A stretch of DNA of 64,000 bases from the NCBI GenBank assembly GCA_963726405.1, contig CAVSCF010000006.1:186001-250000 (forward strand). The letters run 5' to 3'. Numbering within the stretch: position 1 is the stretch's first letter; the number at the start of each line of letters is the position of its first letter. The position numbers and the translations under genes were made by a program. The DNA is from JAOUJD01 sp963726405. GTDB taxonomy: Bacteria; Pseudomonadota; Gammaproteobacteria; Burkholderiales; Burkholderiaceae_F. Positions 8,328 to 17,606 of the stretch are shown here, piece by piece. The notes below the pieces were generated by a model, which searched no databases, was not told the origin of the DNA, and saw only the letters and a program-made list of their open reading frames with translations.

Positions 8328-8891
8328 CTATTTCAAGCGGATCAGTTGCACGTCGATGCCGTTTTCCGCCATCGTCTTGCGGATGCGGTTGACGTCGTCG
8401 AGGTTGCCGTACGGGCCGAGGCGGACGCGATAGAGCGTGGTGCCGTCCTGCTCGCGCGGGAAGATCTTCGAATCGAAGCCGAGCAGCGCGAGGCGGGCGC
8501 GCATGGCGTCGGCATCGTCGGGTGACTTGAAGGCTCCCGCCTGCAGCAGGAAGCGCGAGCCGTCATCCACCGCGGCGGTCGCGGCTCCCTTTTCGGGCGG
8601 CGGCGGCGCGGCTTTCGGGTCGGTGGCAGGGTTGCCTTTGGCCGCTTCGGTCGCCGCGGAGCCCGTGCCGCCCTTGAGCACCGGCGGAGTCGCATACAGC
8701 GACTTGTTCGGATCGCCTGCGGTTGCCGGGTTGATGGCTTCGCTCGCGGGCTTCACCTTCGTCACGAACGGAACCGGCGCGTTGGTGATGTACAGCGCCA
8801 CCGCGACGGCGATGCCGAGCCCGATCACGAGGCCGAGGACGAAGCCGAGCAGCGTGCCGCCCGACTGGCGACGGAAAGCAGGGTGGGTCAT
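8328..8891 (-). CDS. SPOR-domain membrane protein
   Basis: A 187-residue bitopic protein: short cytoplasmic N-terminus, one membrane helix at about 13–36 (Gly/Val/Ile-rich), a Pro/Ala/Lys-rich periplasmic linker at about 45–110, and a C-terminal SPOR domain at about 112–187 beginning R-F-L-L-Q-A-G-A-F. SPOR domains bind denuded peptidoglycan glycans at the division site, and the layout is that of FtsN-like proteins. The ATG at 8891 places the membrane helix correctly; longer in-frame starts add no recognisable sequence. Located between argS and dsbA, a context common in betaproteobacteria. Confidence 0.85.
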   Translation of the reverse strand: MTHPAFRRQSGGTLLGFVLGLVIGLGIAVAVALYITNAPVPFVTKVKPASEAINPATAGDPNKSLYATPPVLKGGTGSAATEAAKGNPATDPKAAPPPPEKGAATAAVDDGSRFLLQAGAFKSPDDADAMRARLALLGFDSKIFPREQDGTTLYRVRLGPYGNLDDVNRIRKTMAENGIDVQLIRLK

Positions 8892-8978
8892 CGGCGTCAG
8901 TGTACTTGCCGCAGTGCGAGGATTCGGGCCGGCCGGGTCGCCTGGCTTCTTTGCCTGGCCTCTTCGCGTGACTACCAT

Positions 8979-10718
8979 CTACATCTTCCCGGGCGCCGAC
9001 ACGCCGAGCAACGCGAGGCCGTTGCGCAGCGTCTGGCGCGTGGCCAGCAGCAGCGCCAGCCGGGCGTCGCGCGTCGCGGCTTCGTCGACCAGGACGCGTT
9101 CGGCGTTGTAGTAACCGTGGAACGCGGAGGCGAGATCCTTCAGGTAGAAGGCCAGCTGATGCGGCGCGAGTTCGGCCGCCGCCGCCTCCAGCACCTCCGG
9201 GTATTCGGCGAGCTTGCTCATCAGCGACTGCTCGCGCACGCTGGCGAGCGGCGCGAGATCGAGGTTCAGCGCGGCGGCCTCATCCGGCACCGTGTAGCCC
9301 TTGTCCGTGGCCTGAGCGAACACCGAGCAGATGCGCGCGTGCGCGTACTGGACGTAATAGACCGGGTTGTCCTCGCTCTGCGACAGCGCGAGGTCGACGT
9401 CGAAGACGAATTCGGTGTCCGGCTTGCGCGACACCAGGAAGTAACGCGTCGCATCGGGTCCGACCCACTCGAGCAGGTCGTGCAGCGTCACGTAGGTGCC
9501 CGCGCGCTTGCTCATCTTCACTTCCTCGCCACCCTTCGTGACGCGCAGCATCTTGTGCAGCAGGTAATCGGGGTAGCCCTTCGGAACGGCGACGCCGAGA
9601 GCCTTGCCAGCGGCCTGCAGACCCGCGCGCACGCGCGCGACCGTGCCGTAATGGTCCGAGCCCTGCACGTTGATCACCTTCTCGAAACCGCGCTCGAACT
9701 TGGTGATGTGGTAGGCCACGTCCGGCACGAAATAGGTGTAGCTGCCGTCGGACTTGCGCATCACGCGGTCCTTGTCGTCGGTGGCCGGGCCGCCCATGCC
9801 GCCGACGTCGCCGAGTTCGGTGGTTTTCAGCCACAGCGCGCCGTCGGCTTCGAACGTCAGGCCGGACCGCACCATCGCATCCACCGCCGCTTCGACCTTG
9901 CCGTCCCGGTACAGCGACGATTCGAGGTAGTAGTTGTCGAACTTCACGCCGAGTGCTGCCAGGTCGAGGTCCTGCTCGTGTCGCAGGTAGGCGACGGCAA
10001 AGGTCCGCACCGAGTCGATGTCCTCCGGGTCGCCGCCGGCTACCACGGGTTCGCGGTCCCGCGCGGTGACCGTGCCCTTCGCCAGGAAATCGCGCGCGAT
10101 CTCGACGATGTATTCGCCGCGGTAACCGGTCTCCGGGAACTCGACCGCCTCGCCGAGGAGTTCGCGCGCGCGCGCCTGGACGGACAGGGCGAGATTGGCG
10201 ATCTGCACGCCGGCGTCGTTGTAGTAGAACTCGCGCGCCACCTGCCAGCCCTGGGCGCCGAGCAGGTTGGCGAGCGCATCACCGAGGGCGGCCTGGCGTG
10301 CGTGGCCGAGGTGCAGCGGTCCGGTCGGGTTCGCCGACACGAACTCCACCATGACGCGATGGCCGGCGTGCCCGGACGATGTCCCGTAACAATCGCGTTC
10401 GCGCAGCGCGTGCCGCACCACTTCGCGCTTGGCCGCCGCGGCGATGCGCAGGTTGATGAAGCCCGGTCCGGCAACTTCGGCCGACGCGACCAGCTCGGTC
10501 GCGGCCGGGTTGACCTTGAGCGCATCGACGATGGCCGTTGCGACCTCGCGCGGGTTCCTCTTCAGCCCCTTGGCGATCTGCAGTGCGACGTTCGTGGCGA
10601 TGTCGCCGTGCGCCTCGACCTTCGGCCGTTCGAGCACGATGCTCGCGTCCGACACGCCGAGTCCGGCGAGCGCCTGTCGCAGCAGGGCAATGAGCTGATG
10701 TTTCTGTTGAGCGAGCAT
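8979..10718 (-). CDS. argS: Arginyl-tRNA synthetase
   Basis: A full-length class I arginyl-tRNA synthetase (579 residues). The N-terminal Add-1 domain covers about 1–110, the HIGH-type signature appears as [13 protein letters not shown] at about 128–140, a K-M-S-K-R-A-G-T motif is present, and the anticodon-binding DALR domain at the C-terminus ends near [10 protein letters not shown]. It charges tRNA(Arg) with arginine using ATP. First gene of a reverse-strand run with the SPOR gene 87 bases downstream and dsbA after it. Confidence 0.95.
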   Translation of the reverse strand: MLAQQKHQLIALLRQALAGLGVSDASIVLERPKVEAHGDIATNVALQIAKGLKRNPREVATAIVDALKVNPAATELVASAEVAGPGFINLRIAAAAKREVVRHALRERDCYGTSSGHAGHRVMVEFVSANPTGPLHLGHARQAALGDALANLLGAQGWQVAREFYYNDAGVQIANLALSVQARARELLGEAVEFPETGYRGEYIVEIARDFLAKGTVTARDREPVVAGGDPEDIDSVRTFAVAYLRHEQDLDLAALGVKFDNYYLESSLYRDGKVEAAVDAMVRSGLTFEADGALWLKTTELGDVGGMGGPATDDKDRVMRKSDGSYTYFVPDVAYHITKFERGFEKVINVQGSDHYGTVARVRAGLQAAGKALGVAVPKGYPDYLLHKMLRVTKGGEEVKMSKRAGTYVTLHDLLEWVGPDATRYFLVSRKPDTEFVFDVDLALSQSEDNPVYYVQYAHARICSVFAQATDKGYTVPDEAAALNLDLAPLASVREQSLMSKLAEYPEVLEAAAAELAPHQLAFYLKDLASAFHGYYNAERVLVDEAATRDARLALLLATRQTLRNGLALLGVSAPGKM

Positions 10719-10782
10719 GCGTCGGGAAGCGCGGCCAAAGCCGCGAATTCTACCGACCGGGGCCGGCGCGAGCGGAGCGCGC

Positions 10783-11793
10783 TCAGGCCGGCGTCAGCGC
10801 GTCCACCGCGGCATCGCGTGCTTCGGGAGCCAGCCATTCGACGCCCAGCGCCGCGAGTACCGACGCTTCGGTCGTCCCGGCCAGCTGTCGCGTGCCTTTG
10901 TAGAGCCCATACTCGTTGAGCTTCAGCCCCTGCGCGAGGGCGCGCTTGCGCAACTCGATGTTGAAGGCCTTCGGTCCGGTGAAGTAGAGGAGCGCCGCGC
11001 CAAAGCTGGCGGCCGGGACCACGCGCAGGTCGACCTGCAGCCCGCTGTCGAGAACCGCGCTGGCGCGCGTGGAACCCTGAGCAAGGACTTCGCGGAAGCG
11101 CGGGAAGTCGGTGAAATGCCGCGCAATCGCTGCGCCGTCGTCGCCGGTCGCCAGCAGGTCGATGTCACCGACCGTCGGGCGCGCCCGACGGATGCTGCCC
11201 GCCACGATGACGTCGCCGATGCCGGGCGCGCGTTTCATGTGCGCGAGCACGGCGTCAGCGTCGCGCGTCGCCGCTGCCAGCGGAACGCGCTCTTTCTTGC
11301 TGCGGTCGGTCGCGAGCGCACGCAGCACGTGCGCGGTGGTCTTCGGGCCGAATCCGCGCAGCGACTCCATGCGTCCGTTCTGAGCGGCTTCGCGCAACTG
11401 CACCGGTGTGTGAACCTCGAGCCGTTCGGCCAGCGCGCGGACCCGCTTGGGCCCGAGGCCGGGAATCCGCAGCAGCGAAGCGGTGCCGCGCGGCACCTCG
11501 CGGCGCAGCTGCTGCAGCAACTCGCAGGTGCCGGTACGGGCGATCTCGTGGATCTTCGCGTCGAGATCGGCACCCACTCCGAACAGCTTGCCAAGTTCCT
11601 CGCCGCGCGCGGCACGCTCGGCAAAGGCAGGGCCTTGCTGGTTCACGATCCGCGCCGCGTTGCGGTAGGCGCGGATGCGGAACGGATTCTCGCCCTGCAC
11701 CTCGAGCAGGTCGGCGATCTCCTCGAAGACCGCGGCGATGTGGGTGTTGGTGGCCACCATCGCTCGTCTCGGCGCGGCCGGGGCGTCGGTCAC
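10783..11793 (-). CDS. Family X DNA polymerase lacking the PHP domain
   Basis: A 336-residue PolX-type protein. Helix-hairpin-helix repeats are at about 12–170 (I-P-G-L-G-P-K-R and L-R-G-F-G-P-K-T), followed by a nucleotidyltransferase palm with G-S-I-R-R and the metal-binding pair G-D-I-D-L near residue 215, then V-D-L-R-V-V as the likely third carboxylate, and a C-terminal thumb with N-E-Y-G-L-Y. Typical bacterial PolX is about 570 residues and carries a C-terminal PHP exonuclease, absent here. It probably fills short gaps in repair. The start is taken as GTG at 11793, overlapping the CBS gene's stop as GTGA; ATG at 11760 is the alternative. Confidence 0.75.
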   Translation of the reverse strand: MTDAPAAPRRAMVATNTHIAAVFEEIADLLEVQGENPFRIRAYRNAARIVNQQGPAFAERAARGEELGKLFGVGADLDAKIHEIARTGTCELLQQLRREVPRGTASLLRIPGLGPKRVRALAERLEVHTPVQLREAAQNGRMESLRGFGPKTTAHVLRALATDRSKKERVPLAAATRDADAVLAHMKRAPGIGDVIVAGSIRRARPTVGDIDLLATGDDGAAIARHFTDFPRFREVLAQGSTRASAVLDSGLQVDLRVVPAASFGAALLYFTGPKAFNIELRKRALAQGLKLNEYGLYKGTRQLAGTTEASVLAALGVEWLAPEARDAAVDALTPA

Positions 11794-12254
11794 GGCCGGG
11801 TGCGCAGTTCCCTGGTCCGCTGCGCACGCATCACGCCGATCACGCCGTCGAGTTCCTCCCCGAGGGCCTCGAGCAGATTGTCGAGCGCCAGCATCCCCGA
11901 CAGGGCTCCGTCGGGACGAACGACCGGCAGGCGCCGCACTCCGCGCTCGCGCATGTGTGCGAGGGCGTCTAGCAGGTCATCGTCCTCTTCGACCACGGCG
12001 GGCTTCTCGCTCATCACGTCGCCTGCGGTCATCGTCGATGGGTCGAGGCCGAAGGCCACGACCTCGATCGCGATGTCGCGGTCGGTCAGCATGCCCACTG
12101 GAAACTCTTCGCCGTCGTTGTCTTCCACCACTACCAAGCAGCCGACGTGTTCGTCGTGCATGCGGCGCGCGCACGTGCCGACGGACTCGCCCGCGCGCGC
12201 CGTCACCGGCTGATGGACAGCAACATCCCTGATCTTCAAACTCTGCGATCTCAT
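11790..12254 (-). CDS. Tandem CBS-domain protein
   Basis: A 154-residue protein made of two CBS domains (about 8–70 and 78–140), each with the I/V-G-M-L-T-x-R-D-like or G-M-L-A-L-D ending typical of the fold. Stand-alone CBS pairs bind adenine nucleotides and sense energy state or stress. It overlaps the downstream polymerase gene by four bases, so the two are cotranscribed; what the pairing means functionally is unknown. GGGAGG-like purines precede the ATG. Confidence 0.8.
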   Translation of the reverse strand: MRSQSLKIRDVAVHQPVTARAGESVGTCARRMHDEHVGCLVVVEDNDGEEFPVGMLTDRDIAIEVVAFGLDPSTMTAGDVMSEKPAVVEEDDDLLDALAHMRERGVRRLPVVRPDGALSGMLALDNLLEALGEELDGVIGVMRAQRTRELRTRP

Positions 12255-12423
12255 CGGCTGCTCCGGGAGGGATTGGTAGATTCAGGCTAGGAAGCGCGGC
12301 AGACCGTTCCCTGACCACCGTCAAACTTGGGCTTGTGACCCTGGCGGCAGTGACGCAAAGCCGCCGCGCCGGTGGCGAGATTGGCTAATGTGGTGTGACG
12401 GCTACGAATCCTCGGAGGGGACC

Positions 12424-13740
12424 ATGAACAGGCGGAACGGCACGTTGCTCGGAATAGGCATGGCGCTCATGGTCGGTGTCGCGAGTGGGCAGGCAACCAA
12501 GGGCCCCGCGCAGGTCGTCAAACCGCCGGTGTCACAGGCGTGGATCGACGTTGCCACCTTCACCGGCATGGGCATGCCGGGCATGGGTGGCGGCGGCGCG
12601 AATCCGATGTCGATGATGGGAAGCATGTTCGGCGGCGGCCAGGGCGCGAAGAACACATTCGGCAACACGCAGACGATGTCCGCCGGACGCTGGGTCGACG
12701 TCACGCTGTACACCAGCCGCAACCCTTCGCTCGCCGAGGCGCTGCAGAACGTTCCGGTCGGCACGCAGCTCGCGCCGACGCTGAAGCTGGTGGCGCCGAA
12801 GATCGAAAAGGCGGCTCCGTCGCCGAGCGACGAGTCGGTCGTGCCGCACGAGTACGAACGTCCCAAAGGCAAGATGTACCTCTACTGGGGCTGCGGCGAG
12901 ACCGTGCGCGCCGGCCAGCCGCGCGTGCTCGACATGGCGACGGCGAAGCCCGAGGACTTCGGCAAGTTCTTCACCTCGCGACGCGCTACACAGCGCGGCG
13001 CGCACCTGGCAGCGGGCCGCCCTGTGTGGCCCAACGAAGTCGATTACCGCATGGTGCCGCCCAGCGCCTCGCTCGTCGGCGAGCACGCCTTCAGCGGGCA
13101 GGGCGTGCCGGAAGGCTTCAAGTTCGGCATTCCCGCCGCCCAGGATCTGATGCCGGAAATCGCGCTGAAGCAGAGCGATGTCGGCGGATCGACGCTGCTC
13201 GAGTGGGCGGTACTGCCGACTGCGCGCGCCTACTTCATCGCGGCGATGGGCGCGAAGGGCGCCATGGCCGGCGGCTCGGACATGGAGATGGTGTTCTGGA
13301 CATCGAGCGAGGTCCCGGAAATGGGGTCCGGGTTGATCGATTACCAGACCAATCCCGCCGTGGATCGCTGGCTCCAGGAGAAGGTCCTGCTGCAGCCGAC
13401 CGTCACGCGCTGCGCAGTCCCGAAGGGCATCTTCGGCGAAGGCGGCGGCGCGATGCTGCGGATGATCGCCTACGGTTCCGAGCTCAACCTTGCGCACCCG
13501 CCCCGCCCGACGGATCCCAAGATCGCGTGGGAACCGCAGTGGGCCGTGAAGGTGCGCGTGAAGAGCGTCACGAACGCGATGCTGGGCATGGACATGAGCG
13601 GCATGCAGGGCGGCTCGGGTCGACGCTCACAGCAGCAGGCGCCGTCCGAGCAGCCTTCCGCGCCGGCGGGGCCCGAGAAGAAGCAGGAGGACAAGCTGCC
13701 TGACCCGGTCAACATCCTGAAAGGGATCTTCGGTCGCTGA
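12424..13740 (+). CDS. Secreted protein of unknown function, Gly/Met-rich
   Basis: A 438-residue predicted exported protein that I do not recognise. The signal peptide is about residues 1–22 (M-N-R-R start, hydrophobic core, A-S-G-Q-A). A Gly/Met-rich segment (about 45–72, repeated G-M/M-G/G-G) follows, then a folded body with conserved-looking Y-W-G-C-G-E and two Cys about 200 residues apart, a second short Met/Gly stretch near 385–395, a Gln/Pro-rich spacer, and the tail P-V-N-I-L-K-G-I-F-G-R. The ATG has GGAGGGG directly upstream. Methionine-rich segments occur in copper-handling proteins, but nothing else here supports that. Gene is divergent from the CBS/PolX pair. Confidence 0.65.
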   Translation: MNRRNGTLLGIGMALMVGVASGQATKGPAQVVKPPVSQAWIDVATFTGMGMPGMGGGGANPMSMMGSMFGGGQGAKNTFGNTQTMSAGRWVDVTLYTSRNPSLAEALQNVPVGTQLAPTLKLVAPKIEKAAPSPSDESVVPHEYERPKGKMYLYWGCGETVRAGQPRVLDMATAKPEDFGKFFTSRRATQRGAHLAAGRPVWPNEVDYRMVPPSASLVGEHAFSGQGVPEGFKFGIPAAQDLMPEIALKQSDVGGSTLLEWAVLPTARAYFIAAMGAKGAMAGGSDMEMVFWTSSEVPEMGSGLIDYQTNPAVDRWLQEKVLLQPTVTRCAVPKGIFGEGGGAMLRMIAYGSELNLAHPPRPTDPKIAWEPQWAVKVRVKSVTNAMLGMDMSGMQGGSGRRSQQQAPSEQPSAPAGPEKKQEDKLPDPVNILKGIFGR

Positions 13741-13758
13741 CCGGCACGGGAGTCGCGT

Positions 13759-13790
13759 CGTACGGGCGCGCCGAGCGACGCGCCCGTACG
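13759..13790. terminator. Twelve-base-pair hairpin after the secreted-protein gene
   Basis: CGTACGGGCGCG pairs perfectly with CGCGCCCGTACG around an eight-base loop, 18 bases after the stop at 13740. There is no T run, so it is either a weak terminator, an RNA-stabilising structure or a factor-binding dyad ahead of the glyoxalase-like gene. Confidence 0.5.
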
Positions 13791-13806
13791 CAAGTTGGAA
13801 GCCTCA

Positions 13807-14469
13807 ATGGAACGCAGCGAACTCGATCACATCGTCATCGCCGCCGCGTCGCTCGACGCCGGCGTAGCGTGGGTCGAGCAGCAACTGGGGGCGAAGCCCG
13901 TCCCCGGTGGCCAGCATGTCGCCATGGGCACGCACAACGCGCTGCTGCGGCTCGGCCCGCGCAGTTACCTGGAAGTGATCGCGATCGACCCGGCGGGGCA
14001 GACGCCCGCGCGGCCGCGCTGGTTCTCGCTCGATGAAGGGGAGATGCAGGCGCGGCTCGCAGACTCGCCAGCGCTGATCACGTGGGTGGTCCGCACGCCG
14101 GCGCTCGCATCCGCATGTGCGCGCGTGCCCGATCTCGGCGACATCATGCCGATGACGCGCAATGCGTTCCGCTGGAAGATCTCGGTGCCGGATAACGGTT
14201 CGCTCGCCTGGGGCGGCATCCTGCCGACGGCGATCCAGTGGGAGGAGGGCGACGACGGTGTGGTCCATCACCCGTGCGATGTTCTGCCCGACGCCGGCTG
14301 TGAACTGCTGTCATTGCGACTGTCACATCCCGCAGCCGTGCTCGGCACCAGCGGAATCGTCGCGCTGTTCCGCGCGCTGAGGATTGCCGGTCCAGTGGAT
14401 CTGAAGTCGGGGCCGAAAAGTCTCGTCGCCCTGATCCGCTCGCCCAGGGGCGAGGTGGCGCTTGGCTGA
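13807..14469 (+). CDS. Glyoxalase-like (VOC superfamily) protein
   Basis: A 220-residue protein starting E-L-D-H-I-V-I-A-A, the usual first strand of the Glyoxalase_3-like domain, with a conserved H-N-A-L-L-R-L-G and Y-L-E-V-I-A-I-D-P at about 39–62. Family members are metal-dependent or have lost metal binding; the substrate is unknown. The ATG at 13807 follows a GGAAG ribosome site; an in-frame TTG four codons earlier is less likely. Convergent with the asparaginase gene, with stops six bases apart. Confidence 0.75.
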   Translation: MERSELDHIVIAAASLDAGVAWVEQQLGAKPVPGGQHVAMGTHNALLRLGPRSYLEVIAIDPAGQTPARPRWFSLDEGEMQARLADSPALITWVVRTPALASACARVPDLGDIMPMTRNAFRWKISVPDNGSLAWGGILPTAIQWEEGDDGVVHHPCDVLPDAGCELLSLRLSHPAAVLGTSGIVALFRALRIAGPVDLKSGPKSLVALIRSPRGEVALG

Positions 14470-14475
14470 ATCGCG

Positions 14476-15468
14476 CTAGACGCTGCGCAGCTTGAACACC
14501 GGCACCACGCCGCCGGTCTCGATGCCGCGGTAATTGCGTATCGGCGGACAGTCGTAGATCGCCAGCGGCGTGCCGCTCGGGTCGTCGAGCACGCCGAGCT
14601 GCTCGAGCGCCGCCACGGTGGCCGCGTGCAGCGCGCGCGGGTTGCCGTCTGCGATGCGGATGGCGATGCCCAGGCCCTTCGAGCGCACGCCGATCGCCTG
14701 CATGCCGTCCGCGCCGGCCTTGCTCACCCAGTCGCCGCCGCCCGTCTGCATGATCGCAAGGTCCATGCGGCGTGTGCCGGAGACGAGGTCGGGGTGCCGC
14801 GTCATGGCAAAGAACAGGGCGGCGAGTTCCGGCGTATCGCCGGTCGCGATGCGCGCATACGTCTGCGCGAGCCGCTTCAGCGGCATCGCGCAGTTCGGGG
14901 CGCTGCAGCCGTCGATGCCCCACGCCAGGCCTTCCCCGTTGCCGAAGCGAGCGACCGTGGTCCGGATCCGCTGCTGCAGCGGGTGCCCGGGCTCCAGGTA
15001 CGTCTCGAACGCGTGCCCGTGCATCCGGCAGTACGCGAGAAAACCAGCGTGCTTGCCCGAGCAGTTGTGATGCAGCGCCGACCATTGGGCGCCGGGAGGC
15101 GGTGTCGTGTCGGTCGCCGTGAAGAAGCCGGGTGGATGGCAGCCGCACTGCAGTTGTGAAACCTCGGCGCCGGCCTTCGCGAGCATGCGCTGGACGATGC
15201 CCACGTGCACCGCTTCGCCGCTGTGGCTGGCGCACATCATCGCCAGCTCCTGGGATGTGAAGCCGTAGCGCTCCATGCCGCCATCCTCGACGAATGGCAG
15301 CGCCTGCAGCGGTTTCAGCGCGGAACGGGTGAAATTGAGCGAGTCCGGGTCGCCGGTGGCGGCGATCACCCGGCCCGAGGCATCGGTGACGGCGATCGAG
15401 CCGTAATGCACGCACTCGGTGGTGCCGCCGCGGGTGGTTTCGACCAGCGGGACGTGGCGCGGAATCAT
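14476..15468 (-). CDS. Asparaginase II family protein
   Basis: A 330-residue member of the bacterial L-asparaginase II family (distinct from the E. coli AnsA/AnsB fold). Signatures seen are R-S-A-L-K-P-L-Q-A at about 48–56, A-S-H-S-G-E at about 79–84 and H-N-C-S-G-K-H-A-G near 133–141. The enzyme hydrolyses asparagine to aspartate and ammonia. No signal peptide, so cytoplasmic. It is 37 bases downstream of the lipid operon on the same strand and may be read through from it. Confidence 0.8.
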   Translation of the reverse strand: MIPRHVPLVETTRGGTTECVHYGSIAVTDASGRVIAATGDPDSLNFTRSALKPLQALPFVEDGGMERYGFTSQELAMMCASHSGEAVHVGIVQRMLAKAGAEVSQLQCGCHPPGFFTATDTTPPPGAQWSALHHNCSGKHAGFLAYCRMHGHAFETYLEPGHPLQQRIRTTVARFGNGEGLAWGIDGCSAPNCAMPLKRLAQTYARIATGDTPELAALFFAMTRHPDLVSGTRRMDLAIMQTGGGDWVSKAGADGMQAIGVRSKGLGIAIRIADGNPRALHAATVAALEQLGVLDDPSGTPLAIYDCPPIRNYRGIETGGVVPVFKLRSV

Positions 15469-15505
15469 CGGGCGACTCCGCTGAAAGGAGCGAGCGAGGG
15501 CGAGG

Positions 15506-16375
15506 CTAGGCCGACTGCGGCGCAGCGCCCGACGATTGCAGGCGTGCAGCAATCTCCTTGCGATAGCGATTCAGATCCTGGACCGAGTTGAAGGTGCGCT
15601 CGAACAGCAACGACAGGTTGTGCAGGATCCGCTCGACGACCTTGGTCTCCCATTCTTTGTCGAACCGTATTTGTTCATCGAGCCAGCGTTCAAGCCAGCC
15701 CGGATCGGGGAGGCGCGATTGTACGGTGTCGTTCGGGAAAAGCGACTGGTTGACGTGCAGGTTGGTGGGGTGCAAAGCCCGTTCCGTCCGACGGGCGGAG
15801 GCCATGAGCACCCCGATCTTCGAGAAGGCGGCGCGGGCCTGGTCGCCGACCTCGCCTAGGTACTTCTTCATGTAGCGCAGGTAGGCGCCGCCGTGGCGCG
15901 CTTCGTCCTGCGACAGCAGCTTGTAGATGGACTTGATCACCGGTTCGGTGTGCCATTCCGAGGCGCGGCGGTACCAGTGGTTCAGCCGGATCTCGCCGCA
16001 GAAGTGCAGCATCAGCGTCTCGAGGCGGGGCGCCGGGTCGAACTCGAACCGGACGGCGTGCAATTCGTCCTCGGTGGGCACCAGGTCGGGCCGGAAGCGG
16101 CGCAGGTACTCCATCAGGACGAGCGCGTGCTTCTGTTCCTCGAAGAACCACACGGACATGAACGCCGAAAAATCCGAGTCGCCGCGGTTGTCGCGCAGGA
16201 ACATCTCGGTGGCCGGCAACGCCGACCACTCGGTGATGGCGTTCATCTTGATGGTTTTCGCCTGGTCGTCCGTCAGGAGGCTGGCATCGAACCGATCCCA
16301 TGGAATGTCCGTTTCCATGTTCCATCGGACGGATTCAAGCGATCGGAACAGGTCCGCATACAGCAGTGCAGGCAT
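15506..16375 (-). CDS. Diiron acyl-ACP desaturase-like (ferritin-like) protein
   Basis: A 289-residue soluble helical protein with paired diiron motifs E-E-Q-K-H (79–83) and D-E-A-R-H (157–161), plus Glu128 in C-G-E-I-R and acidic residues near 49–57, matching the four-helix ferritin-like core of acyl-ACP desaturases. Such enzymes use O2 and a diiron centre to introduce double bonds or oxygenate acyl chains. It is the last gene of the nine-gene lipid operon, 13 bases after the NTF2-like gene, so a role in modifying acyl chains fits the context. No membrane helices. The precise substrate is unknown, and an oxygenase or N-oxygenase role cannot be excluded. Confidence 0.75.
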   Translation of the reverse strand: MPALLYADLFRSLESVRWNMETDIPWDRFDASLLTDDQAKTIKMNAITEWSALPATEMFLRDNRGDSDFSAFMSVWFFEEQKHALVLMEYLRRFRPDLVPTEDELHAVRFEFDPAPRLETLMLHFCGEIRLNHWYRRASEWHTEPVIKSIYKLLSQDEARHGGAYLRYMKKYLGEVGDQARAAFSKIGVLMASARRTERALHPTNLHVNQSLFPNDTVQSRLPDPGWLERWLDEQIRFDKEWETKVVERILHNLSLLFERTFNSVQDLNRYRKEIAARLQSSGAAPQSA

Positions 16376-16388
16376 GACATTTCCCTCC

Positions 16389-16832
16389 TTAGTGCCGGGC
16401 GCGGCGCTTCAACCAGCGCATCAGGGAGCCCAGCACGGGCACTTTCTCGTACAGCTCCTCGGCGGCATCCCAGTAGTCTCGATGCAGGGCGACTCGGCCG
16501 TCTGAACCGAACAGTATATGAGTGGCCCCGCAAATCGTCTGTTCCCGCGATTTGTCGCCTTTGAAGGAAAAGAGGAAGTTCCAGGCGAGGAAGGCATCGT
16601 TTCCCTGGCAAAAGGCGCGCGTGACCACGAAGCGCGGGCGATCCACCTGCCGGTACATGCCCTCGAAGACCGCGCGGATCGCGGGTAATCCCTCGACTTC
16701 GTTGAACGGATCCTTGAAGCGCGCGTCCGGCGTGTAGATCTCTTCCAGGTGCGCGAGCGCCTCCGGCGACAACGATTCGAAGTAGCTCGTCAGTCGTGCC
16801 AGTCGCGCGTCGTCGCTTTTCACTTCGCTCAC
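16389..16832 (-). CDS. NTF2-like (SnoaL-type) protein
   Basis: A 147-residue cone-fold protein of the nuclear transport factor 2-like superfamily: Y-T-P-D-A-R-F-K-D-P-F-N at about 33–44, a middle segment F-V-V-T-R-A-F, and R-D-Y-W-D-A at about 117–122. These small folds act as isomerases, hydrolases or ligand-binding partners. The start is GTG at 16832, whose GTGA overlaps the SDR stop. The same SDR–NTF2–DUF3833 neighbourhood recurs with cyclopropane-synthase-like genes in other proteobacteria. Confidence 0.8.
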   Translation of the reverse strand: MSEVKSDDARLARLTSYFESLSPEALAHLEEIYTPDARFKDPFNEVEGLPAIRAVFEGMYRQVDRPRFVVTRAFCQGNDAFLAWNFLFSFKGDKSREQTICGATHILFGSDGRVALHRDYWDAAEELYEKVPVLGSLMRWLKRRARH

Positions 16833-17606
16833 CGTTCGACTCCCGTGAAGCGCCGCACGGCCCAGAAGTAGGCGGAATACGGCAGCAGGCGCAACAGTTT
16901 CAGCCAGAACGTGAAGCGGCGCGGATAGTGAGTCTCGAAACGACCGGCGGCGATCCCTTCCAGCGTCCGGCGCGCCGCCTTGTCGGCGGTCATCAGCGCG
17001 GGCATGGCGAAGTCGTTGCGCTGGGTCAGCGGCGTATCGACGAAGCCCGGGTTGACCAGGTAGACGCCGATGCCGGACTTGCGCAGGTCGAGGTACAGGC
17101 CTTCCGCAAGATGGATCAGCGCGGCCTTGCTCGGTCCATAGATCAGCGCCTGCGGCAGGCCGCGGTAGCCGGCCACCGAGGCCACCAGCGCGATGCCGCC
17201 GTGCCGCTGGGCCAGCAGCGTCGGCAACACGGCGTCGAGGCAATGCAGCGGACCGTGCAGGTTCACCGCCAGCAGCTGCTCCGCGCGGGCGAGATCGAAC
17301 TCGTGCGCGCTCATCGGACTGTGCGTGCCGGCGACCACGATCACCAGGTCGAGCGCGCCCAGCGCGGCGCAAACGAGTCGAGGCCACCGCGTGCACCGCC
17401 GCGCGGTCCGTGATGTCGAGCGGCGCGACGATCGCGTCGCTGCCTCGGCGATGGCCTCGAGCCGGTCGCGTGAACGGGCCGACAGTGCCACCCGCGCTCC
17501 CGCGTCGATCAGCTCGCGCGCGAGCGCCGCGCCGATGCCCGGTCGAGGCGCCGATCACCCAGACCCGGCAGCCCGACCAGGTCGGGATCTTCGGATTGAG
17601 GCTCAT
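16829..17606 (-). pseudogene. SDR-family oxidoreductase, broken by several indels
   Basis: The translated pieces together make a normal SDR of about 258 residues: R-V-W-V-I-G-A-S-T-G-I-G, L-D-I-T-D, V-V-A-G-T, Y-G-P-S-K-A-A, and P-G-F-V-D-T-P-L. To read it through, the frame must change about three times: one surplus G in GGG near 17540, one missing base near 17440, and one surplus base near 17375. The total length is 3n+1. Either this part of the sequence is poorly resolved or the gene is a pseudogene. Its start overlaps the DUF3833 stop (ATGA) and its stop overlaps the NTF2-like start (GTGA), so the operon structure itself is intact. Confidence 0.75.

Noticed and set aside
11790..11793. Very short overlaps such as GTGA or ATGA as sequencing errors
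   Set aside because: They recur at many junctions in the window and are the normal form of translational coupling.
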